A DNA stretch of 12,292 nt, from assembly GCA_020635695.1 (NCBI GenBank), contig JACJZH010000028.1, forward strand, positions 1-12,292, written 5' to 3'. The DNA comes from Flavobacteriales bacterium. GTDB taxonomy: Bacteria > Bacteroidota > Bacteroidia > Flavobacteriales_F > PHOS-HE28. Numbering within the stretch: the stretch's first letter is position 1; each line of letters opens with the position of its first letter. The notes under the pieces are model-generated. The model was not told where the DNA came from, did not search any database, and saw nothing but the letters and a program-made list of their open reading frames with translations. This document shows, piece after piece, positions 1 to 6,066 of the stretch. The translations under genes were made by a program, and so were the position numbers.

Positions 1-629
1 GGGCCGCTTACCGGTGGCGCCACCTCATAGGTCAGTCCGACGGTGTCCAAGCCGCTTTGTGCCGTTACGGCATACACCACGAACTCATTGCTGTACTGCG
101 GATAGCCCACCAGCCAATGCGTGGTTCCGTTTGGGCTGGAGAAGACCTGCATGCGCGTACTGACCATTGCCGGGCCGAAAGCGATCTCCTTGACACCTGG
201 CACCACAGCACCCTGCCCTCCGTTCATGCTCATGTCCACCAAGGTGTATGAATACCGCGCTCCAGGCACCTCGGAGAGGACGTAGAAGAGATCATTGTTC
301 CCGGGATGTGGAACTATCGCCTGCGGATAAGTAAAGAGTCCCATACTACCAGCCATCGTATCCCCATCGGCCTCATGTAACCAATTGTATCCGGCGGAAA
401 TCAAGAGGTCGCCAGATATTGGGTCGCAAATCGAATTCTCACGTCCGAGGACGAATGGCCCGGTATTGGCCAAAGCCACTGGCAGCGCTGCACCACCAAA
501 GGCCAATGTTCCTCGCTCCCCTAACCGCCAGGTATCGAAGTAATGAGTAGCAGCAACCTGTGCCTTCACAAGTGGAACTGACAGTGCCAGCGTGATCACT
601 GCCGTCGTCCTGAGGTTTAGTTTTCTCAT
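1..629 (-). CDS. Secreted beta-propeller-like protein, probable T9SS cargo (partial, C-terminus off the left edge)
   Basis: This gene reads open from an ATG at 629 to the window edge, giving about 209 N-terminal residues. Residues 1-24 form a signal peptide: basic MRKLNLR, a hydrophobic core, and likely cleavage after VKAQ. The mature part resembles the N-terminal region of large Bacteroidota surface proteins that often end in gliding-motility or T9SS sorting domains. These typically begin with a 'YF...G...L.F..G.P..L' stretch, then 'GNLLFYTDG..W', 'P.PG....YYIF' and 'Y..VDM..NGG.G'; here one sees SGDLLISAGYNW, VPHPGNNDLFYVLS and YTLVDMSMNGGQG in the same order. The sorting domain would lie beyond the edge, so T9SS export is inferred. 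The gene follows the 641-1132 gene by 11 bp and is probably co-transcribed with it. No clear Shine-Dalgarno precedes the start. Codon use includes CTA, TTA, ATA and AGA, unlike the GC-rich genes to the right. Confidence 0.8.
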   Translation of the reverse strand, partial: MRKLNLRTTAVITLALSVPLVKAQVAATHYFDTWRLGERGTLAFGGAALPVALANTGPFVLGRENSICDPISGDLLISAGYNWLHEADGDTMAGSMGLFTYPQAIVPHPGNNDLFYVLSEVPGARYSYTLVDMSMNGGQGAVVPGVKEIAFGPAMVSTRMQVFSSPNGTTHWLVGYPQYSNEFVVYAVTAQSGLDTVGLTYEVAPPVSG

Positions 630-640
630 TGGGGTGGAGT

Positions 641-1132
641 TCAGTCGAAAATTCGCAAAGCACCGTCATCCATACAATGCACTCCGGGGTTATAGTGATT
701 ATACACAAAGTAGAACCAATGTCCGCCCGGGTTCTGCCACGAATCCGGCGCATAGGAATGCGTCGGATTCATATCATTCGTTTCGCAATGAGCTTGGGCC
801 GTGCCATAGTAGCACATCTGCGCCCAGCCAGGAGCCGGAAGTGAATTGGCCGCCCTGACTCGAACGCCTGTGATGTACGCTGCATTCGGCGGAAGTGTCA
901 CAGTGGTTACTCCCGGTGGGATGTTCGTCACCACATAGGAGGTCCAGACATTGCTAGTTGTATAGTAGTACACGAACAACTTATAGAGCGACTCGTTGGT
1001 CTGGTTGACCACCGTGTAGGTCAACGCCTGGGAAGCGGCTGCCGAGAGCAGGAAGGTCGCAAGCAAGACCAACCTATGTACAGATCGAATCCCATGTTCG
1101 ATTCGCCTGTTGTGTGTGTGTGTGTGTGTCAT
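641..1132 (-). CDS. Hypothetical secreted protein with a dinucleotide repeat after the start codon
   Basis: The predicted product has 163 residues and belongs to no family I recognise. Residues 1-36 look like a long signal peptide: a basic, His-rich start (MTHTHTHNRR), a hydrophobic core LVLLATFLLSAAA, and cleavage likely after ASQA. The mature part of about 127 residues is rich in Tyr, Thr, Asn and Val, has three Cys (two in MCYYGTAQAHC, one near the C-terminus), and looks like a small beta-rich extracellular protein. The ATG at 1132 is chosen because it is the only Met near the signal peptide and lies 25 nt downstream of a good promoter. A TTG codon at residue 21 could give a shorter, still functional signal peptide. 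Residues 2-7 (THTHTH) are encoded by a (CA)9 tract that could slip. The next gene starts 11 bp after the stop. The gene is less GC-rich than most of the window. Confidence 0.7.
   Translation of the reverse strand: MTHTHTHNRRIEHGIRSVHRLVLLATFLLSAAASQALTYTVVNQTNESLYKLFVYYYTTSNVWTSYVVTNIPPGVTTVTLPPNAAYITGVRVRAANSLPAPGWAQMCYYGTAQAHCETNDMNPTHSYAPDSWQNPGGHWFYFVYNHYNPGVHCMDDGALRIFD
1111..1129 (-). repeat. (CA)9 microsatellite directly after the start codon
   Basis: Nineteen bases of uninterrupted alternating TG (plus strand), read as ACA CAC codons on the minus strand, begin right after the ATG of the 641-1132 gene. Losing one unit brings a TAG into frame at codon 19. Gaining one unit brings a TGA into frame at codon 38. 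Both were worked out by hand from the sequence. Confidence 0.9.
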
Positions 1133-1156
1133 GGCATGAATTGATCGCGTGTTGAT

Positions 1157-1187
1157 CGAAATTAGATAAATAAAATGATGATGCAAC
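1157..1187 (-). promoter_or_regulatory. Bacteroidota-type -33/-7 promoter for the two secreted-protein genes
   Basis: On the minus strand GTTG (1184-1187) is followed by a 19-base AT-rich spacer and TAATTTCG (1157-1164). This matches the Bacteroidota primary sigma pattern TTTG, 19-20 bases, TAnnTTTG, with one mismatch in each element. Transcription would begin near 1150-1153, leaving a leader of about 20 nt before the ATG at 1132. It is the best-formed promoter in the window. Confidence 0.6.
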
Positions 1188-1257
1188 TTCCGGCAAGAAA
1201 AAATGTTCTGGTGATCAATGACGCCCTTCCAGACCTTTGCCGATCTCATGTCCGGTG

Positions 1258-1319
1258 TTGACGCTTGTCCTTGTTGCCGTTGACCCTTGATACTTTTCCC
1301 TTGACACTTGCCACTTGAC
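1258..1319 (+). repeat. Degenerate 7-bp tandem repeat (unit close to CTTGACA) upstream of hemW
   Basis: TTG begins at 1280, 1287, 1301, 1308 and 1315, with a decayed TTT at 1294, so six units are in exact 7-base register. Two earlier units (1258, 1265) are also 7 apart, and a shifted unit lies near 1271-1274. The unit consensus is about (A/C)CTTGAC. The array fills most of the second half of the 201-base non-coding stretch 1133-1333. The rest of that stretch holds the minus-strand promoter at 1157-1187, AT-rich DNA, and a weak plus-strand GACCTTTG at 1232-1239 that might serve hemW. Confidence 0.75.
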
Positions 1320-1333
1320 CCCCGCCCCACCCC

Positions 1334-2452
1334 GTGCCCGGCCTCTACCTCCACATCCCCTTCTGCCGCAGGGCCTGCACCTACTGTGACTTCCACTTCA
1401 GCACCAGCCTGGGGACGAAGGACCGGGTGCTGAAAGCCATGGCGCGGGAGCTGGAGGAACGCGCTCCTGGCTTCGACAATGGTCCGCTCAGCTCGATCTA
1501 CTTCGGGGGCGGCAGCCCCAGCCTGCTGGAACCCCGTGAACTGGAAGCGTTGCTCGATCGGGTGCGTCGGCTCTTCACTGTGGACCCGGAGGCGGAGGTG
1601 ACCCTGGAGGCCAACCCCGATGACATCACCGCCGGGCGGCTGGCGGCCTGGCGGCAGCTGGGCATCACCCGCCTGAGCCTGGGCACGCAGAGCTTTCGCG
1701 AGGACCGGCTGCGCTTCATGGGCCGCGCGCACACCGCGCCCGACGCCCTGCGCAGCATCGACCTGATCGCGAAGGCCGGGTTCCGCAGCTGGACCATCGA
1801 CCTGATCTACGGACTGCCGGGCATGGACCGGGCCGAATGGGACGAGCAGCTCACCATCGCGCTGGACCACGGCATGCCGCACCTGAGCGCCTATTGCCTC
1901 ACCGTGGAGCCGCGCACCGCCCTGGCGCACCAGGTGGCCAACGGAACCGTGGTGCCCGCTACGGACACGGACACCGCCGCCCAGTTCGATCGGCTCATGG
2001 ACCGGATGGAGGCCGCGGGCTTCCTGCACTACGAGATCAGCAACTTCGGCCTGCCCGGGCACCTTGCCGTGCACAACCGCAGCTACTGGACCGGCGCCCC
2101 GTACCTGGGCATCGGCCCCTCCGCGCACAGCTTTGATGGGCGCACCCGCCGCTGGAACGTGGCGCACAACGTGCGGTATGCGCAAGGCGTGGAGGAAGGT
2201 GCCCGGTACTGGGAGGAAGAGACGCCTTCTCCCCTGGAGCGCACCAACGAGATGCTCCTGACCGGGTTGCGTACCACTGAAGGCGTCGTCCTCTCCGGCC
2301 TGCCCGTCGACGTTCTGGAGGAACACGGCGACGTGGTCCGGCGCTATGTCGAACAGGGACAACTGGTACACACGGACGGGCGTATAGCTTTGACAAGGAC
2401 CGGGAAGCACTTTGCCGACCGGATCGCCTCGGACCTGTTCCTGGTGCCATGA
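1334..2452 (+). CDS. hemW: Radical SAM heme chaperone HemW (coproporphyrinogen III oxidase-like)
   Basis: The product has 372 residues, normal for HemW. The radical SAM cluster motif is at the N-terminus: YLHIPFC then C11-x3-C15-x2-C18 (CRRACTYC), with YFGGGSPSLL at 57-65 as the SAM-binding glycine motif. The N-terminus starts almost directly at this motif, unlike true HemN, which has an extra leader. The C-terminal signature NEMLLTGLRTTEGV is present. HemW is thought to bind heme and deliver it to respiratory proteins rather than oxidise coproporphyrinogen, though it is often annotated as 'oxygen-independent coproporphyrinogen oxidase'. The start is a GTG at 1334, chosen because homologues begin just two or three residues before YIHIPFC; no Shine-Dalgarno is visible in the C-rich leader. 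The stop overlaps the next start (ATGA), so the downstream gene is probably translationally coupled. Confidence 0.92.
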   Translation: MPGLYLHIPFCRRACTYCDFHFSTSLGTKDRVLKAMARELEERAPGFDNGPLSSIYFGGGSPSLLEPRELEALLDRVRRLFTVDPEAEVTLEANPDDITAGRLAAWRQLGITRLSLGTQSFREDRLRFMGRAHTAPDALRSIDLIAKAGFRSWTIDLIYGLPGMDRAEWDEQLTIALDHGMPHLSAYCLTVEPRTALAHQVANGTVVPATDTDTAAQFDRLMDRMEAAGFLHYEISNFGLPGHLAVHNRSYWTGAPYLGIGPSAHSFDGRTRRWNVAHNVRYAQGVEEGARYWEEETPSPLERTNEMLLTGLRTTEGVVLSGLPVDVLEEHGDVVRRYVEQGQLVHTDGRIALTRTGKHFADRIASDLFLVP

Positions 2453-3210
2453 TCGCCGAGATCGAACACCGCAACCGCCGCCTGAAGGTCGACCTGGCCA
2501 AGCCGATCGACCTGAGCCTGCCCCTGCACGCGGGAGAAGGCCAAACGCGGGCCTGGTGGGTGGATCCCGTGAGCATGGAGGCCGTGGTCTGGGAGGGCAA
2601 GCCGATGCTGGTGGCCGAGGGCTCCTCGGTGAACTTCCGCACCATCCGCTTCAACCCGCACGGGCATGGCACGCACACCGAGAGCGTGGGGCACATCAGC
2701 CAAGAGGTGCACCCCGTGGGCGGCATGCTGGACCGCTACTTCTTCGTGGCGCAGGTGGTGAGCGTGCGTCCGCTGGACCGCCGCACCGCCAAAGGCGTCA
2801 CCGACCACGTGATCACCCTGGGCCACCTGCGCGAGGCCATCGGCGACCGCATCCCCGAGGCGCTCGTGATCCGCACGGTGAACGGCGACAACGCCCGCGA
2901 CGGGCGCGACTGGTCGGGCAGCAACCCGCCCTACCTGGAGGCCCAGGCCTGCGAATGGCTGCGCAGCATCGGCGTACTGCACCTGCTGCTGGACCTGCCC
3001 AGCGTGGACCGTGAATCCGACGGCGGCGCCCTGGCCGCGCACCACGCGTTCTGGGACCACCCCAACACCGTGGACCTCAAGCGCACGGTCACCGAACTGA
3101 TCCAGGTGCCCCGCGAGGTGGTGGACGGCGACTACCTGCTGGAACTGCAGTTCCCCCACTTCATGAACGACGCCGCGCCCAGCCGGCCCGTGTTGTACGC
3201 CCTGATCTGA
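2449..3210 (+). CDS. Cyclase-family metal-dependent hydrolase (kynurenine formamidase-like fold)
   Basis: The 253-residue product belongs to the cyclase/KynB-like family (Pfam Cyclase, PF04199), metal-dependent hydrolases that open amide or ring bonds. The metal-site segment is at residues 69-84 (NPHGHGTHTESVGHIS). The classic HxGTHxD motif appears here as GHGTHTE, with His at 71, 73 and 76 and Glu78 in place of Asp, followed by GHI. A second conserved region, IRTVNGDNARDGRDWSGSNP, and LLLDLPSVDRESDGG near the C-terminal third also fit the family. The substrate cannot be told from sequence; no tryptophan-degradation genes are nearby. The gene overlaps hemW by 4 bases and the next gene by 1 base, so the three form a compact operon. 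No signal peptide is seen, so the enzyme should be cytoplasmic. Confidence 0.85.
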   Translation: MIAEIEHRNRRLKVDLAKPIDLSLPLHAGEGQTRAWWVDPVSMEAVVWEGKPMLVAEGSSVNFRTIRFNPHGHGTHTESVGHISQEVHPVGGMLDRYFFVAQVVSVRPLDRRTAKGVTDHVITLGHLREAIGDRIPEALVIRTVNGDNARDGRDWSGSNPPYLEAQACEWLRSIGVLHLLLDLPSVDRESDGGALAAHHAFWDHPNTVDLKRTVTELIQVPREVVDGDYLLELQFPHFMNDAAPSRPVLYALI

Positions 3211-3575
3211 TGGACCTCGGCGAGTTCCGCGCCTTCTGCCTGACGCTGCCCGGCGTATCGCACGACTTCCCCTTCGATGAGACCACCCTGGCCATGCGCG
3301 TGGGCGGCACGGCGAACAAGGCCGGGAAGATCTTCGCGCTCACGGACACCTTCCTGTTCGAGAGCATGAACCTGAAATGCGACCCCGAACGCGCCATCGA
3401 GCTGCGGGAACTGTACCCCGGCATCGTGCCGGGCTGGCACATGAACAAGCAGCACTGGAACACGGTGAGCACCGATGGCAGCGTGCCGGACAAGCTGCTG
3501 CGCGAATTGATCGTACACTCCTACGAGCTGGTGCGCGACAGCCTGCCGAAGAAGCAGCGCGAGGCCCTGGGCTGA
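3210..3575 (+). CDS. MmcQ/YjbR family protein
   Basis: The 121-residue product matches the small MmcQ/YjbR family (DUF419), which has a CyaY-like fold and is suspected of DNA or ligand binding but has no settled function. Family features visible are the N-terminal 'LPGVSHDFPF' segment (13-22), KIFAL (40-44), LKCDPERA (55-62) and the conserved HMNKQHWNTV segment (77-86), then a C-terminal helix 'LIVHSYELVRDSLPKKQREAL'-like in character. Length is typical. The start codon shares its A with the TGA stop of the cyclase gene (TGATG), a classic coupling arrangement, which fixes the start. It is the last gene of the hemW operon; the following gene has its own candidate promoter. Confidence 0.9.
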   Translation: MDLGEFRAFCLTLPGVSHDFPFDETTLAMRVGGTANKAGKIFALTDTFLFESMNLKCDPERAIELRELYPGIVPGWHMNKQHWNTVSTDGSVPDKLLRELIVHSYELVRDSLPKKQREALG

Positions 3576-3585
3576 CCGGTCCGCG

Positions 3586-3593
3586 TACCTTCG
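3586..3593 (+). promoter_or_regulatory. Candidate -7 element TACCTTCG before the DUF502 gene
   Basis: TACCTTCG lies 22 bases ahead of the ATG at 3616 in the 40-base gap after MmcQ/YjbR and fits TAnnTTTG with one mismatch. The same octamer recurs before the CpcT/CpeT-like gene (11568-11575). No convincing -33 TTTG is seen. Confidence 0.4.
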
Positions 3594-3615
3594 CGGCACA
3601 CCGGAGCGCTCCTTC

Positions 3616-4188
3616 ATGAAGAACCAGCGGATCGTGCGCATCGTCGTGGGCTACTTCATCCGCGGCCTGCTACTCGTGGTGCCGGTCACCATCATCGCCG
3701 TGGCCGTATACCGCCTGTTCATCTGGCTGGACCGCATCATTCCCTTCGACATACCCGGCCTCGGTCTGCTGCTGCTGCTGGCCATCATCACCTTCGCCGG
3801 ATGGATCGGTTCCACCGTGCTCTTCCAGCCCCTGGCGGAGATCGGGGAGGAGATCCTGCAGCGCATCCCCTTCCTCAAGACCATCTACGACGCGCTGAAG
3901 GACCTGGTGGGCGCGCTGGTGGGCAGCAAGAAGAGCTTCACGCAGCCCGTGCTGGTGCGCATGACCAAGCACAGCGACCTGGAGAAGCTCGGCTTCATCA
4001 CCGAGGAGGACCTGGGCGTGTTGGGGCTGCCCGCAGGCCGCGTGGCCGTGTACCTGCCGCACAGTTTTGCCTGGAGCGGTAACTTGTACATCGTACCGGC
4101 CGACCACGTGACCCCGCTGGACGCCAAGGCCGCCGATGTGCTCAAGTTCATCGTGAGCGGTGGTGTGGCCAAGGAGGCGAACCGCTGA
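3616..4188 (+). CDS. DUF502 family membrane protein
   Basis: The 190-residue product matches the DUF502 family of inner-membrane proteins. Two membrane segments are clear, at about 12-35 (GYFIRGLLLVVPVTIIAVAV) and 46-68 (IPGLGLLLLLAIITFAGWIG). They are followed by the family's conserved stretch LAEIGEEILQRIPFLKTIYD (about 75-94) and a soluble C-terminal domain containing GLPAGRVAVYLPHS and SGNLYIVPADHVTPLD. Bacterial members have no agreed biochemical role; a plant homologue group (LCV/COV-like) shares the fold. The start ATG fits the usual short basic N-terminus. It is followed by the coiled-coil gene after 39 bases and may be co-transcribed with it. Confidence 0.88.
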   Translation: MKNQRIVRIVVGYFIRGLLLVVPVTIIAVAVYRLFIWLDRIIPFDIPGLGLLLLLAIITFAGWIGSTVLFQPLAEIGEEILQRIPFLKTIYDALKDLVGALVGSKKSFTQPVLVRMTKHSDLEKLGFITEEDLGVLGLPAGRVAVYLPHSFAWSGNLYIVPADHVTPLDAKAADVLKFIVSGGVAKEANR

Positions 4189-4227
4189 GGTGACCAAAGC
4201 TGGTCCGGCACGTCCCTTGTAGGAACG

Positions 4228-5136
4228 ATGACCATGCGGAACGTCCTGAACACCCTGCTGATCGCGGTCGCTCTTCCCCTGGTGGCCCAGGAGGAACGAC
4301 CGGCCACGACCGATCTGCCCCCTCCCACCGAGGTGCGGCACGCCTCCATGTCCTTCAGCACGGGCATCCATCCCACCTTCGCCGTCACCTTCGAGGGCAC
4401 CGAGGAGCGCGATGTGGAGCGCTACTGGAAGGACAACCTCAAGGACATCAGCGCGGACGTCAGTACCAAAAAGGAACTGCTGGCCTCCGGAGCGCTGCTG
4501 CCCAACATCAGCAGCGACACCGTGCGTGTGCTCATGAAGGCCGACCGGCCCTCGAAGAAAAGCCCGCACCTGATGGTGCACGTGGCCTTCCTGACCGTGA
4601 ACGGCTGGGTGGGTCCGGACAGCGACCCCTCCGAGGTGGAGGCCTGCCGCCAGTACGTGTACGACCGCAGCGTGGCCTTCAAGCGGGAAGTGATGAACGC
4701 CCAGTGGCAGGAGGCCGAGAAGGTGCTGAACAACCTGCAGCGCGAATACGACCTGCTGGTGCGCGAGCACGGGCGCATGGAGCAGCAGCACAAGAAGAGC
4801 CGCGACCGCGAGGAGGAGGCCCGCACCGACCAGGGCAGGCTGGAGGACGAGGTGAAGCGTGGCCGGGAGGAACTGGACGCCGCCTTGAAGGCCGCCCAGG
4901 ACAACCCCGGCGAGGAGGCCACCGAACGGGCCGACAAGGCCGGCAAGGAATTGGGCAAGGCCGAGAAGCAGCTGGAAAAGGCCCGCGACACCGAGGTGGA
5001 CCAGCGCAAGAAGGCCGAGCAGCTGGAGTGGGACCTGAAGCAGAACGAGGAGGCCCAGAAGAGCAAGCAGGTCGAGATCGCCCAGCAGCAGGAGGCCGTG
5101 GAGGCCCTGCACCGGAAGCTGATGAACGTCCGGTAA
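4228..5136 (+). CDS. Secreted coiled-coil protein of unknown function
   Basis: This gives 302 residues from ATG 4228. A second ATG at 4234 is better spaced from an AGGA (4221-4224) and would give MRNVLNTLLIAVALPLVAQ, a clean signal peptide, so the true start may be two codons later. After the signal peptide comes a globular region of about 110 residues (roughly 38-150), rich in beta-like segments such as MSFSTGIHPTFAVTFEG and HLMVHVAFLTVNGWVG. From about 155 to 300 the protein is nearly all charged heptad-like helix (Glu, Lys, Arg, Gln, Ala), a long coiled coil with a possible break near DNPGEE. I do not recognise the family. It is probably periplasmic or outer-membrane associated, perhaps as an oligomeric spacer. 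It lies between DUF502 and an EamA transporter; nothing else indicates its role. Confidence 0.8.
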   Translation: MTMRNVLNTLLIAVALPLVAQEERPATTDLPPPTEVRHASMSFSTGIHPTFAVTFEGTEERDVERYWKDNLKDISADVSTKKELLASGALLPNISSDTVRVLMKADRPSKKSPHLMVHVAFLTVNGWVGPDSDPSEVEACRQYVYDRSVAFKREVMNAQWQEAEKVLNNLQREYDLLVREHGRMEQQHKKSRDREEEARTDQGRLEDEVKRGREELDAALKAAQDNPGEEATERADKAGKELGKAEKQLEKARDTEVDQRKKAEQLEWDLKQNEEAQKSKQVEIAQQQEAVEALHRKLMNVR

Positions 5137-5141
5137 TTTCG
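5134..5141 (+). promoter_or_regulatory. Candidate -7 element TAATTTCG before the EamA transporter
   Basis: TAATTTCG overlaps the TAA stop of the coiled-coil gene and lies 28 bases ahead of the ATG at 5170. It is identical to the -7 of the stronger promoter at 1157-1187. No -33 element is clear, and the intervening GC-rich stretch has only a weak inverted repeat. Confidence 0.35.
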
Positions 5142-5169
5142 CCGCACCCCCGGCCGGCGGGGCGGCCCC

Positions 5170-6066
5170 ATGTCGCGCGAACACCGCAACGCCCTGCTGC
5201 TGCTGCACGTGATCGTGCTGCTCTTCGGCATCACGGGGATCCTGGGGCGCCTGATCTCCCTTCCCGCCGACCAGCTCGTGTACATCCGCACCGTGGTGGG
5301 CATGCTCGGCCTCGTGGCCGTGGCACCACTATGGAAGGTACCCCTGCGTCCGAACCGGCACGACTGGCACCACCACCTGCTCACCGGAGCGATCATCGCC
5401 GTGCACTGGCTGGCCTTCTTCGGCGCGGTGAAGCTGGCCACCGTGAGCGTGGCGGTGACCTGCATGGCCGCGAGCACCATGTTCACCGCCTTGCTGGAAC
5501 CGCTGTGGTACAAGCGCCGCGTACGCACCTACGAGCTCGGCCTGGGCGCGGTGGTGATCCTGGCCCTGGCCCTGATCTTCGGGCTGGAGACCGAACACCG
5601 CCTGGGCATCGCGGTGGCGGTGCTGGCAGCCCTCCTGGCCGCGTGGTTCACGGTGATCAACGGCAGGCTGGTGGCCCGCGACCACGCGGTGCGGATCAGC
5701 ATCTACGAACTGGCCGGCGCATCGGCCGTCATGGGCATCTGGCTCGCGATCGATGGCCGATTGCCGCCCCCGATCTGGAAGCTTTCAGCGGCCGATGCGA
5801 CCTACCTGCTGCTGCTCGGCCTGCTCTGCACCAGCTTCGCCTTTGCCGGCAGCGTGCAGGTGATGCGGCGGCTCTCCCCCTTCACGGTGTCGCTCACCAT
5901 CAACCTGGAGCCGGTGTACACCATCCTGATCGCCCTGCTGATCTGGGGCGAGGACGAACGCCTGCATCTGGGCAGCTACCTGGGCTTCGCGCTGATCCTC
6001 GGCGCGCTCTACCTCAACGGCTGGATGCAGCGGCGGGCGCGGAAGCGGGGGGCTGGTCCAGCCTGA
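5170..6066 (+). CDS. EamA-family (drug/metabolite transporter superfamily) permease
   Basis: The 298-residue product is highly hydrophobic with about ten predicted membrane segments, arranged as two EamA repeats of roughly 140 residues each. Each repeat ends in the family's Glu-Pro motif: LLEPLWY (108-114) and NLEPVYT (245-251), the second followed by the usual WGE (259-261). Proteins of this type export or import small metabolites such as amino acids or nucleotides; the substrate cannot be read from sequence. The N-terminus starts directly with the first membrane helix after a short polar stretch, supporting the ATG at 5170. The gene's last 53 bases overlap, tail to tail, the end of the minus-strand heme/copper lipoprotein gene, so the two transcripts would be partly complementary. 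Confidence 0.9.
   Translation: MSREHRNALLLLHVIVLLFGITGILGRLISLPADQLVYIRTVVGMLGLVAVAPLWKVPLRPNRHDWHHHLLTGAIIAVHWLAFFGAVKLATVSVAVTCMAASTMFTALLEPLWYKRRVRTYELGLGAVVILALALIFGLETEHRLGIAVAVLAALLAAWFTVINGRLVARDHAVRISIYELAGASAVMGIWLAIDGRLPPPIWKLSAADATYLLLLGLLCTSFAFAGSVQVMRRLSPFTVSLTINLEPVYTILIALLIWGEDERLHLGSYLGFALILGALYLNGWMQRRARKRGAGPA

Noticed and set aside
57..251. Short plus-strand reading frame in the left-edge region
   Set aside because: It is antisense to the secreted beta-propeller-like protein, which reads open for its whole length with a signal peptide and family motifs.
1248..1283. Eleven-codon ORF (MSGVDACPCCR) upstream of hemW, looking like a leader peptide with Cys pairs
   Set aside because: It is short, overlaps the repeat array and has no ribosome binding site; Cys codons arise from the repeat units.
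1133..2410. Minus-strand N-terminal extension of the 641-1132 gene through hemW
   Set aside because: The frame stays open by chance opposite hemW. The signal peptide and the promoter at 1157-1187 place the start at 1132.
5145..5169. GC-rich inverted repeat before the EamA gene as a terminator
   Set aside because: The palindrome CCGGCCGG extends poorly, has no T-run, and lies between a candidate promoter and the start codon.
3670..5208. Minus-strand reading frame of 512 codons across DUF502 and the coiled-coil gene
   Set aside because: It crosses two plus-strand genes with good family or signal-peptide evidence, and its Leu/Gly/His-rich composition is that of an antisense shadow.
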